This document shows positions 15,751-22,057 of a stretch of DNA of 22,057 nucleotides, piece by piece. The notes under the pieces are model-generated. The model had not been told where the DNA came from. It ran no database searches and worked only from the letters and a program-made list of their open reading frames with translations. The stretch is from Bacteroidales bacterium UBA1180. Its GTDB lineage: Bacteria > Bacteroidota > Bacteroidia > Bacteroidales > Paludibacteraceae. Made by a program: the position numbers and the translations under genes. The DNA is taken from positions 99,316-121,372 of the forward strand of contig DBYS01000006.1 in the NCBI GenBank assembly GCA_002310195.1, in the 5' to 3' direction. The number at the start of each line of letters is the position of its first letter. The stretch's first letter is position 1.

Positions 15751-16197
15751 ATGACGGACCAAACCACCATACACATGGTCCAAGAGCCACGCAAGACGGA
15801 ACTCGCCAATGCGTGTTACCCCATCATCGGAGCAATCTTCGAGGTATACAAGACCCTTGGTCCCGGACTCCCTGAGTACATCTATCAGGAAGCGCTCCTC
15901 ACCGAGCTGAACCGCACCGGACTACCCACCCACAAGGAACTCGAGTACCATCCGATGTACAAGGGCCAACCGCTCCAAGCCTTCCTCAAGATGGACTTTG
16001 TCGTGGAGACATCCATCGGCAATGTCATCATCGAGTGCAAGGCTCTCACCCAACTGACAGAGAAGGAGCATTACCAGACGTTCGGTTACCTTCGTGGTAC
16101 CGGCTATCCGGTTGCGCTTCTCGTCAATTTTGGCACCAGCCCCAAGGTACAACTGGAGCGGTTCCATAACAACAATGGCCAGATAGAAGTCTTTTGA
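15751..16197 (+). CDS. GxxExxY protein (PD-(D/E)XK nuclease-like fold)
   Basis: A 148-residue protein with the name-giving motif G39-L-P-E42-Y-I-Y45 in GPGLPEYIYQEAL. The nuclease-like core is D82 (KMDFVV) with E95 and K97 (VIIECKAL), matching the PD-(D/E)XK layout, followed by QTFGYLRGTGYPVALLVNFG. The biological role is unknown; the core suggests a metal-dependent nuclease. I chose the ATG at 15751 because the one at 15727 would overlap rhuM by 14 bases and add a non-conserved leader; 15775 is also possible. It lies 10 bases after rhuM and probably shares its transcript. Its TGA stop falls in sequence resembling the tail of the structured element at 16738-16768. Confidence 0.88.
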   Translation: MTDQTTIHMVQEPRKTELANACYPIIGAIFEVYKTLGPGLPEYIYQEALLTELNRTGLPTHKELEYHPMYKGQPLQAFLKMDFVVETSIGNVIIECKALTQLTEKEHYQTFGYLRGTGYPVALLVNFGTSPKVQLERFHNNNGQIEVF

Positions 16198-16228
16198 TTT
16201 TTTGCCGTTTTTTTGATTACCAGAAAAT
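16193..16228 (+). repeat. Probable remnant of the structured element's 3' tail
   Basis: The bases TTGATT, then CCGT, a T-run, GATTACC and GAAAAT (16194-16228) line up with 16738-16768 after element copy 2. The alignment needs a few inserted bases and three or four substitutions. The 5' part of the element is absent. The match is short and partly T-rich, so chance cannot be excluded. Confidence 0.4.
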
Positions 16229-16254
16229 GGCATCCCGTAAAGATCTTTGAATTA

Positions 16255-16282
16255 TTGTAACCCAAAAAAGCTGTAAACTTTG
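16255..16282 (+). promoter_or_regulatory. Weak promoter candidate upstream of the glycan operon
   Basis: TTG at 16255-16257 and TAAACTTTG at 16274-16282. The -7 box has one extra base and the spacer is about 17 rather than 20, so this is a weak match. It would start an RNA near 16289 that begins with the fold at 16310-16431. Confidence 0.35.
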
Positions 16283-16309
16283 ATGTCTTTTAGGATAATC
16301 AAAAAAGGC

Positions 16310-16431
16310 AGCAGTCCGGTTGATAAATCAACCCCATGTATGATCCTTGGTTCTCAATCGTAAGCGAGCTTCCATTGTTAACCAATTATCATCCATTCCG
16401 GTAGGTCCCTTTCACGAACCTCCCGACTGCT
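16310..16431 (+). ncRNA. Complex predicted RNA/DNA fold of unknown type
   Basis: Outer arms AGCAGTC (16310-16316) and GACTGCT (16425-16431) enclose three folds. The first is the hairpin GGTTGA-TAAA-TCAACC (16318-16333). The second is a long-range stem ATGAT..TTGGTT/AACCAA..ATCAT (16340-16352 and 16380-16392), interrupted by a 2x2 internal loop. The third is a weak AGGT/ACCT hairpin (16403-16406 and 16418-16421). The order of parts copies the two sequence-related elements at 13952 and 16589, but I see no primary-sequence similarity. It could be a leader of the glycan operon, a diverged element, or chance. Confidence 0.35.
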
Positions 16432-16588
16432 TTACAAAAAAATATCCAAAAAAGTCAAAAAAGTTTATCCTCGCAAACAAACGTCCACGCAGCATGACTT
16501 TTTAAAACATAGTTGACTTATGCGTTGAAAATTTTTTGAAGTGGAATGCAATGGAACGTTTTTTTGTAAGTGAAACGATTTTTTGTGA

Positions 16589-16745
16589 GGAATCCAACAG
16601 ATGATGAGCATCATTATCTGTGGCAGGGACTTGGTTGTCAAACTGTCTGGAAATAATCGGCTGGACCTCGTGAGGTAAGACGCTTATTTCTGAAGCAGAT
16701 TGAGAAGCAAGGTCCTGGAAGTTGCTATCGGCAACTATTGATTCC
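16589..16745 (+). ncRNA. Structured repeat element, copy 2 (type unknown)
   Basis: Outer arms GGAATCcAA (16589-16597, one bulge) and TTGATTCC (16738-16745) enclose three folds. These are the hairpin CAGATGATGA-GCA-TCATTATCTG (16598-16620, one G-T pair), a long-range stem CAGGGACTTG/CAAGGTCCTG (16624-16633 and 16708-16717, one mismatch and one G-T) and the hairpin AGTTGC-TATCG-GCAACT (16720-16736). The 74-base inner part can pair AAATAA/TTATTT (16651-16656 and 16684-16689) around ACCTCGTGAGGT. It is preceded by TTTTTGTGA and followed by GTCTTTTTT, both shared with copy 1. It ends 43 bases before the ATG of the ABC transporter gene, so it could be a regulatory leader. Confidence 0.55.
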
Positions 16746-16788
16746 GTCTTTTTTGGTTACCTGAAAATTTAGAAAAAATAAGAGCAAA

Positions 16789-18036
16789 ATGAGTAATATA
16801 GCAATTGAATTTGAGCACGTATCCAAGCAATACCGCTTGGGGCTCGTGTCGACAAAAACGCTATCCCACGATATCCGCCGCTTCTGGATCACGAATATCC
16901 TCGGCAAGGAGGACCCGTATCTGAAGATCGGCGAGACCAACGACCGTGCCTCGAAAGGCACGTCCGACTACGTCTGGGCGCTGAGGGATATTGATTTCAA
17001 GGTCGAGCAGGGCGACGTTGTCGGCATCATCGGCAAGAACGGTGCCGGAAAGTCTACACTTCTCAAACTTCTCTCACGTGTAACTGGTCCCACCACTGGG
17101 ACCATAAGAGCCCATGGCAGGATCGGCAGTTTGCTGGAGGTCGGAACGGGCTTCCACGGCGAGATGACCGGCCGTGAGAATATCTTCATGAACGGCGCTA
17201 TCCTGGGTATGAGCAGGAGCGAGATCCAGAGCAAGCTCGACGAAATAATCGATTTCTCGGGTTGCGAACGGTATATCGACACCCCGGTGAAGAGATATTC
17301 AAGCGGTATGACCGTCCGCCTGGGCTTTGCCGTGGCAGCGTTCCTGGAGCCGGAGATACTGGTAGTGGACGAGGTGCTTGCGGTGGGAGATGCGGAGTTC
17401 CAAAAGAAAGCGATAGGCAAGATGAAAGACGTCAGCCAAGGCCAAGGCCGCACCGTCCTCTTCGTTAGTCATAATATGGCTTCTGTCAAAGCCCTTTGCA
17501 AAAAGGGAGTCTTGTTGGAGAACGGTATAATGAAATCAATTGGTCCTGTTAACTTGATTGTTGATGAATATCTATCGGGAAACATGGATGTTGGAGGTGG
17601 AGATAGAACATGGACATTGGATAATGCCCCGGGAGGTGGAGGCATTAAAGTTCTCCGATGTGGTATAGAATACGAGGGAACAGAATTGAATGCGGATAAG
17701 CCTTTTGACTTGGTATATGAGTTCTATTGCGAGCAAGATGGTTTGTCTGTAGGTCTCAATCCTCATATTTACAATCAGCAAGAAGTCTGTTTGTTTAATA
17801 TATGGTCGGGAGATAAACCAATCAGCAAAGGACATCATGTTGCGCGGTTTCATATTCCAGCAGGAATATTTTGTGCTGGACCATATCGAGTAGATAATAT
17901 GTTTTATTCTCATGCTGCAGAATACTTTACGCATCAAGGCGCAAATTATTTCACGGTAGAAAATACGGGTAAATTAGATTTCTCCAATTACCTTGGAGTA
18001 ATTTATCCCAGTATGATTAAGGCAGACTATAAGTAA
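16789..18036 (+). CDS. ABC transporter ATP-binding protein for polysaccharide export (Wzt-like)
   Basis: A 415-residue ATPase of the O-antigen/teichoic-acid exporter class, which drives transfer of a lipid-linked glycan across the inner membrane. The nucleotide-binding domain (1 to about 245) has Walker A GKNGAGKST (82-90), signature YSSGM (170-174), Walker B ILVVDE (190-195) and the switch histidine H228. The tail (about 260-415) is a beta-rich Wzt C-terminal-like domain, which in characterised systems recognises the glycan end. Base composition falls from about 60% GC (line at 17281-17340) to about 40% (17701-17760), with the change near 17470-17530 at the domain border. No permease gene lies next to it in the window. 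Element copy 2 ends 43 bases upstream. Confidence 0.92.
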   Translation: MSNIAIEFEHVSKQYRLGLVSTKTLSHDIRRFWITNILGKEDPYLKIGETNDRASKGTSDYVWALRDIDFKVEQGDVVGIIGKNGAGKSTLLKLLSRVTGPTTGTIRAHGRIGSLLEVGTGFHGEMTGRENIFMNGAILGMSRSEIQSKLDEIIDFSGCERYIDTPVKRYSSGMTVRLGFAVAAFLEPEILVVDEVLAVGDAEFQKKAIGKMKDVSQGQGRTVLFVSHNMASVKALCKKGVLLENGIMKSIGPVNLIVDEYLSGNMDVGGGDRTWTLDNAPGGGGIKVLRCGIEYEGTELNADKPFDLVYEFYCEQDGLSVGLNPHIYNQQEVCLFNIWSGDKPISKGHHVARFHIPAGIFCAGPYRVDNMFYSHAAEYFTHQGANYFTVENTGKLDFSNYLGVIYPSMIKADYK

Positions 18037-18046
18037 AGAACCATCG

Positions 18047-19279
18047 ATGTCAAAGGAGTTGATAAATAAGTTTATCTTTCAAGTAAAGCGTGTTTTGATA
18101 CGATTACTGGAAGAGCTTGGGCATAAGTATTGTTATGTCTCCATCTTTGATTATGTGTTAGAACATCCTGACAAGGCACAATTACTCTCGATGAAGGTGG
18201 AAAAAACGGTGTATACCGAAGCAATAAATTATGATTCCAATGAAAAAAGAGACTCGTATCATCCTGATTTGAGGTTGGGCATAGATTTGTTTGATTGGTT
18301 GGCAGTCATCAAAGATGTTAAGTGCTTTGCTGACACGGATCTGGTTATAACATCTGATGGACACGCAATATATGACATCAAAGATTATAAATCCATCTCC
18401 CAATACGGAGAATATACATATGGTCCAATTTTGCATGATAACCAGACGTATTGTCAGCTCCATAGGATGAAGGTGACGCATATAGACGAAGCGTTTCTAT
18501 TAGATGGGTTGTGGAGTTGGAACTGGTATCATTTCGTTGTACAAGTCTTGCCGAAAATAAAGTATATTTCTCAGATACCTGATGATGTGCCCATATTGGT
18601 TGGTCCTCATTTGAAGAACGATAACAACTTCCGTGCGATGCTTGAGATATTTCTTAACCAATATTCATCCAAGCGCGAGATAGTGTACATGCAGAACCGC
18701 CATGCATACGAGGTGAAAAATCTGCACCTGGCATCTGCACAGGGATTGCTTATCCCTGATATAAAAAATAGTGTGCAAGGAGGAGCAAGAGCAGAATGGT
18801 GCTTGTATAAGCAGTCAACCATCTCTTTCCTATGTGACACTATGTTAAAGGAGAAGCACGCGAAAATTGATTATCCGAAAAAGATTTACATCTCGCGTAG
18901 GAATGCCAGCAATCGCAGACGATTTAACGAGGACGAAGTAATTGCACTGATGCAACAGCTTGGTTTTGCTATTGTCGCCCCTGAAGAATATTCGGTTTGT
19001 GAGCAAGCTCAGTTGTTTAACCATGCTGATTGTATTGTGGCATGTAGTGGTGCAGCGTTAACCAATCTGCTATATTGCAAAAGTAGCAGTAAGATTGTAA
19101 TTCTGGGTAATTACAAGCAGAAGGTAGGCGTTTTTAATACAATTGCAGCTCTTAATGGGGCAGAGTGTTTGAATGTTAACGGATACGAATATGAGATGAA
19201 AGGTGATAAGAGTCAGGATCCGTTTATCATAGATATGCACGTATTGAACCTTGCAATGAAACAATTAGGAATGATATAA
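18047..19279 (+). CDS. Glycosyltransferase family 61-type protein (DUF563)
   Basis: A 410-residue protein resembling capsule-associated GT61 (DUF563) glycosyltransferases. The diagnostic parts are WNWYHFVVQVLPK (158-170), the YISRRNASNRR block (281-291) followed by FNEDEVIALMQQLGF, and CSGAALTNLLYC (333-344), where a sugar-nucleotide binding loop is expected. There is no signal peptide; it is probably cytosolic or bound to the inner face of the membrane. Donor and acceptor sugars cannot be deduced. It starts 10 bases after the ABC ATPase and ends 11 bases before the next transferase, clearly one operon. It is AT-rich like its neighbours, in keeping with horizontally exchanged glycan loci. Confidence 0.85.
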   Translation: MSKELINKFIFQVKRVLIRLLEELGHKYCYVSIFDYVLEHPDKAQLLSMKVEKTVYTEAINYDSNEKRDSYHPDLRLGIDLFDWLAVIKDVKCFADTDLVITSDGHAIYDIKDYKSISQYGEYTYGPILHDNQTYCQLHRMKVTHIDEAFLLDGLWSWNWYHFVVQVLPKIKYISQIPDDVPILVGPHLKNDNNFRAMLEIFLNQYSSKREIVYMQNRHAYEVKNLHLASAQGLLIPDIKNSVQGGARAEWCLYKQSTISFLCDTMLKEKHAKIDYPKKIYISRRNASNRRRFNEDEVIALMQQLGFAIVAPEEYSVCEQAQLFNHADCIVACSGAALTNLLYCKSSSKIVILGNYKQKVGVFNTIAALNGAECLNVNGYEYEMKGDKSQDPFIIDMHVLNLAMKQLGMI

Positions 19280-19290
19280 TCTACATCGAC

Positions 19291-20172
19291 ATGATATCAG
19301 TACTAACGTGTACATATAACCAAGAAAAGTACCTCGCTCAAACGATAGAGAGCATCTTGATGCAGAAGTGTAGCGAGCCTTTTGAGATCTTGATAGGTGA
19401 TGATTACAGTACGGATGATACGGGAAAGATTGCGGATGAATATCATTCGCGTTATTCAGACCTGGTGCGTGTGGTGCGTCCGAAGAAGAATTCGGGTGCG
19501 TCTTTTAATTTCATTCGTTTGGTGAAAGAAGCAAAAGGGGATATTATTGCCAGTTGCGATGGGGATGACTATTGGCTGAAAGATGATGTGCTGCAAATGT
19601 ATTATAATATATTCAAATCGAATCCAGCAGTTGGGATGATTTGCGCTAAGGCAAAATGTTTTATACAAGAAAAAGGAGAGTTCTATGGCACATTAGGGTA
19701 TGCGGGAGCAGAAAATTTAATGAATATGTTACGTGACAACAGAGATGTGGCAGCTCCGACAATAGCTTTTCGTAGGGATTTGATGCTCAAATGTATAGTG
19801 GAGAGCCAATGGTATATAGATAATAACTATTTCTACGATTCGGTTATGGCGTATTGGTTTGCCTATAATAGCAAAATCAAATATATAGATAAAGAGCTTG
19901 CGGTATACCGTGTTTTGCCAAACAGTGCATGTCATACAGCGGATGATAAGAAAGCAGCTGAGTATGAGCGTAGGTATTTTGCAGTAAAGTGGCATTTTAT
20001 CTTAACTCATCCGGATTTATGTAACCAAGATTTTTTTGATATGCTAATGAATGATTATGATGCACGCACGGAGAGTATTGCATATGCAGCAGATTGTAAA
20101 GTGCGCGCCACAAAAGCCTATCGATTAGGTAATTTAGTAATGAACCCATTAAGAAAACTCAAAAACAAATAG
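19291..20172 (+). CDS. Glycosyltransferase family 2
   Basis: A 293-residue inverting GT-A glycosyltransferase. The N-terminus is typical (MISVLTCTYNQEKYLAQTIESIL), with the nucleotide-binding DDYST (37-41) and CDGDDYW (89-95), which holds the metal-binding acidic residues. The C-terminal third (about 200-293) is more variable and probably sets acceptor choice. There are no membrane segments of note, so it should act on the cytosolic face while the repeat unit is built. It follows the GT61-type gene by 11 bases and is followed by the ketoisomerase gene after 4 bases. The sugar transferred is not predictable from sequence. Confidence 0.93.
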   Translation: MISVLTCTYNQEKYLAQTIESILMQKCSEPFEILIGDDYSTDDTGKIADEYHSRYSDLVRVVRPKKNSGASFNFIRLVKEAKGDIIASCDGDDYWLKDDVLQMYYNIFKSNPAVGMICAKAKCFIQEKGEFYGTLGYAGAENLMNMLRDNRDVAAPTIAFRRDLMLKCIVESQWYIDNNYFYDSVMAYWFAYNSKIKYIDKELAVYRVLPNSACHTADDKKAAEYERRYFAVKWHFILTHPDLCNQDFFDMLMNDYDARTESIAYAADCKVRATKAYRLGNLVMNPLRKLKNK

Positions 20173-20176
20173 AGAT

Positions 20177-20605
20177 ATGAACTCTCGAAAGACAACCATA
20201 GACGAATGCAATGTTATAGACTTGCGAAAAATACATGATCCTCGAGGTAATTTAACGCCAATAGAGGGTGGGCAAGATCTACCATTCGATATCAAGCGTA
20301 TCTATTACCTATACGACGTTCCTAGTGGAGAGAGCCGCGGAGCGCATGCGCATAAGGCATTACAACAACTTGTCATTGCTGCAAACGGCTCATTCACTAT
20401 TACTTTGGACGACGGCCTTAACAAAAAAGCGTTTACACTCAATCGCCCTTATCAGGGGTTATATGTCGTCCCGGGCATCTGGCGTGACTTGGATGACTTC
20501 TCGTCCGGCGCAGTTCTCCTCTGCCTCGCGAGCGAGCATTATGATGCCGCTGATTATATCCGCGATTATGATGAGTTTTTGAAGTATAAAGGGTGTAAGG
20601 AATGA
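20177..20605 (+). CDS. FdtA/WxcM-type sugar 3,4-ketoisomerase (cupin)
   Basis: A 142-residue single-domain cupin of the FdtA/QdtA/WxcM-like family. Members isomerise dTDP-4-keto-6-deoxyglucose to the 3-keto sugar, the first special step towards dTDP-3-amino-3,6-dideoxy sugars such as Fuc3NAc or Qui3NAc. The sequence shows IHDPRGNLTPIEG (19-31), then RIYYLYDVPSGESRGAHAHK (41-60) with the catalytic-region histidines, and QQLVIAANGSFTITLDDG. The following aminotransferase and acetyltransferase of that pathway are not in the window, and neither is RmlA or RmlB, so the exact product is inference. The middle and end (about 20460-20560) are GC-richer than the surrounding operon. It is the last gene of the run starting at 16789. 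Confidence 0.88.
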   Translation: MNSRKTTIDECNVIDLRKIHDPRGNLTPIEGGQDLPFDIKRIYYLYDVPSGESRGAHAHKALQQLVIAANGSFTITLDDGLNKKAFTLNRPYQGLYVVPGIWRDLDDFSSGAVLLCLASEHYDAADYIRDYDEFLKYKGCKE

Positions 20606-20690
20606 AAGTTGAACGAATGAAGGAATGAGCGAATTAGTGAATGAAAATAGAGTAAAATAGGGAAATATTTGCAAAATTTCCTCATTTTGC
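20600..20690. other. Degenerate GAATGA repeats and weak hairpin after the glycan operon
   Basis: GAATGA occurs four times between about 20600 and 20645; the first supplies the stop codon of the ketoisomerase gene. GGAAATATT-TGC-AAAATTTCC (20661-20681, one mismatch) may be a weak terminator before the TIR gene promoter. It is not followed by a good T-run. Confidence 0.4.
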
Positions 20691-20721
20691 TTGATTATTT
20701 CAAAAATTATTAGTAATTTTG
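20690..20721 (+). promoter_or_regulatory. Bacteroidetes-type promoter of the TIR gene
   Basis: CTTG at 20690-20693, 20 bases, then TAATTTTG at 20714-20721. The expected start is near 20728, giving a leader of about 90 bases. The gene is therefore independent of the glycan operon. Confidence 0.82.
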
Positions 20722-20731
20722 CATGCAAAAT
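20716..20731. promoter_or_regulatory. 16-base palindrome at the TIR gene promoter, operator candidate
   Basis: ATTTTGCATGCAAAAT is a perfect palindrome overlapping the -7 box and the expected transcription start. A second perfect palindrome, GATAGTACTATC, lies in the leader at 20775-20786. Both suit repressor dimers, though AT-rich palindromes also arise by chance. Confidence 0.4.
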
Positions 20732-20747
20732 ATACGGACGAGACATT

Positions 20748-20795
20748 ATGAAGTATTTAATAATGTTACAGAACGATAGTACTATCAATTCATAA
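20748..20795 (+). CDS. Possible 15-codon leader peptide upstream of the TIR gene
   Basis: The leader of the TIR transcript contains ATG at 20748 and TAA at 20793-20795, encoding MKYLIMLQNDSTINS. It contains no run of a single amino acid that would suggest classical attenuation. It may be a chance open frame; the only support is its position between a good promoter and the gene. Confidence 0.2.
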   Translation: MKYLIMLQNDSTINS

Positions 20796-20820
20796 AAGGT
20801 GTGAATAAAAATAGTAGGTA

Positions 20821-22017
20821 ATGCAGATCATAAAGTTGTTAGAAATAAAAATCAATGAGGGCAAGAATATTCTTCAAAATATAAGCCTTATGCGCCGGAT
20901 TTCTGGTCCTGCGATAAATGTGGCTTATTATATGCCTGAAGATATTGAGAAGTGCAGGAAGGCTATAGAAAAATGGCAACTCACTTCTAAAGATATTTTG
21001 ATTGATGCTTTTGGTGAGTCTCATCGCTATGTTTCAACATTTGCTGATACAGTTTCAAAAAAGAATAGCGGCTTCAATTACCAAAGAGAGTTTATTTTCG
21101 AAGTTAATCAAGGAATGAGTGTTTTGGAGAGCGTTCAAGAATCACTGCAGATGGGTATTGGTATGGAAAAGAAAGAAGAGATGAAGGCAAATGCCAAGGC
21201 TCCAATGGTTTTCATAAGTCATTCTTCAAAGGACAAACCATTTGTCGAGGCCCTAGTTTCTCTACTAGAAGATATTGGTTTTGATAAGTCAAATCTGTTT
21301 TGCAGTAGCATAGATGGTTACGGCATAGCGTTAAGTAAAGACATATTTGAAACGCTCCGCTCTTTGTTTAACGAGCATGATCTCTATGTTATCTTTATCC
21401 ATAGTCCTCGCTACTACAAAAGTGCTGTGTCTCTCAACGAAATGGGTGCTGCTTGGGTTCTCAAGACGGATTTCTGCTCGTTCCTGACTGCCGATATGGA
21501 TTTCAATAAGATGTCCGGTGTCGTAAATGGTAGTACTATTTCTATAAAGGTAGATACAGAAGATGCTCCATCAAGACTAAGCGAGTTAAAGAATCTTCTC
21601 ATTCAGATGTTTAGACTTCCTTCAATTGACGAGACTAAATGGGAACGCAAACGAAATTCGTTCTTGAAACAGGTGCTGTCTATTATATACGATAACGAAT
21701 CCGAAGAAGAGAAGACGGACTCTATAGAGTTTAGCGAAGATGAGCTAAACATATTTAGCCGATGGGCAAACAACTCAATTGATTCTGACTTTATAGCTGT
21801 GTGGACTCGACAAGGCTTAGAAGTGCATTTTGGATATCATAATGGCTATACCTTTCCACGTGGTGAGGCGTTGGCGCAGTATGAAGACTATATGGAAAGA
21901 CTACAACAAGCTGGATATGTTGTTGTTGATGGAACGACTAATAAAGTGAAGAGATACAAGATTACAAAGCAAGGCTATGACTTTGCTAAGACTTTACTCG
22001 ATAATTATCAACAATAA
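20821..22017 (+). CDS. TIR-domain protein, possible antiphage effector
   Basis: A 398-residue soluble protein with three parts. Residues 1 to about 120 are helical and unrecognised. A TIR domain spans about 127-265: it starts PMVFISHSSKDKPFVEALVSLLEDIGF (128-154), continues LYVIFIHSPRYYKSAVSLNEMGAAWVLKT (188-216) and contains E207 where NAD-cleaving TIR domains have their catalytic glutamate. The C-terminal part (about 303-398) ends in YMERLQQAGYVVVDGTTNKVKRYKITKQGYDFAKTLL, like a winged helix. Bacterial TIR proteins often deplete NAD or make signalling nucleotides when phage are sensed; that role is inference here. It has its own promoter with palindromes. No partner defence gene is visible within the window. 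Confidence 0.8.
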   Translation: MQIIKLLEIKINEGKNILQNISLMRRISGPAINVAYYMPEDIEKCRKAIEKWQLTSKDILIDAFGESHRYVSTFADTVSKKNSGFNYQREFIFEVNQGMSVLESVQESLQMGIGMEKKEEMKANAKAPMVFISHSSKDKPFVEALVSLLEDIGFDKSNLFCSSIDGYGIALSKDIFETLRSLFNEHDLYVIFIHSPRYYKSAVSLNEMGAAWVLKTDFCSFLTADMDFNKMSGVVNGSTISIKVDTEDAPSRLSELKNLLIQMFRLPSIDETKWERKRNSFLKQVLSIIYDNESEEEKTDSIEFSEDELNIFSRWANNSIDSDFIAVWTRQGLEVHFGYHNGYTFPRGEALAQYEDYMERLQQAGYVVVDGTTNKVKRYKITKQGYDFAKTLLDNYQQ

Positions 22018-22057
22018 ACGCGGAGCACAACCACTTCATTATTTCATCATAAAAAAT

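Larger units (their letters stand above)
16198..16788. other. 590-base intergenic region upstream of the glycan operon
   Basis: It contains the tail remnant, a weak promoter candidate, the fold at 16310-16431, then an AT-rich stretch with many A- and T-runs (about 16432-16585) in which I see no gene or convincing promoter, and finally element copy 2. No open frame here resembles a known protein. The base composition and homopolymer runs differ from the dense coding DNA on the left. Confidence 0.6.

Noticed and set aside
16558..16586. Promoter directly before element copy 2
   Set aside because: There are TTTTTTTG and TTTTTTG strings but no TAnn before the second, and the spacing (about 12 bases) is too short.
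13952..16745. Retron msr-msd, group II intron or IS ends
   Set aside because: No reverse transcriptase, maturase or transposase gene is in the window, and no domain V-like hairpin is visible.

Overview
The window looks like a chromosomal piece of a Bacteroidales (Bacteroidota) genome. The main evidence is a set of promoters of the Bacteroidetes sigma type (a TTTG- or CTTG-like -33 box, 20 bases, then TAnnTTTG) at about 505, 3564, 10808, 14541 (minus strand), 14620 and 20690. Start codons generally lack a clear Shine-Dalgarno sequence, and the protein families fit (PPDK, single-chain GcvP, Na/Pi-PhoU, tandem YitT proteins, rubrerythrin/SOD). I cannot name the genus.

Positions 1-10716 are mostly housekeeping: the 3' end of ppdK with its terminator, the tmRNA gene ssrA, lepA overlapped by a SprT-like metalloprotease gene, a Na/Pi cotransporter with a PhoU-like tail, gcvP, two tandem YitT paralogues and a DUF456 membrane protein. 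A small family of TCAGCC/GGCTGA palindromes sits behind ppdK, the Na/Pi gene and gcvP.

Positions 10800-13900 hold an AbiEi/AbiEii type IV toxin-antitoxin pair with its own promoter, then a compact oxidative-defence cluster (bcp, sodB, rubrerythrin).

Positions 13900-16790 are accessory. Two copies of a strikingly folded element (13952-14065 and 16589-16745) have the same four-way-junction layout. They share their outer stem, their last hairpin and their T-rich tail, but their internal stems are unrelated in sequence. They lie in the same orientation around a block of mutT-like NUDIX (minus strand), rhuM and a GxxExxY PD-(D/E)XK protein. A degraded third tail overlaps the stop codon of the GxxExxY gene, and another complex fold lies at 16310-16431. 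I regard these elements as the most interesting part of the window.

Positions 16789-20605 are an AT-richer surface-glycan operon: a Wzt-like ABC ATPase whose base composition changes inside the gene, a GT61-type and a GT2-type glycosyltransferase, and an FdtA/WxcM-type sugar ketoisomerase. Positions 20690-22017 carry an independently promoted gene for a TIR-domain protein, plausibly a defence or NAD-cleaving effector.
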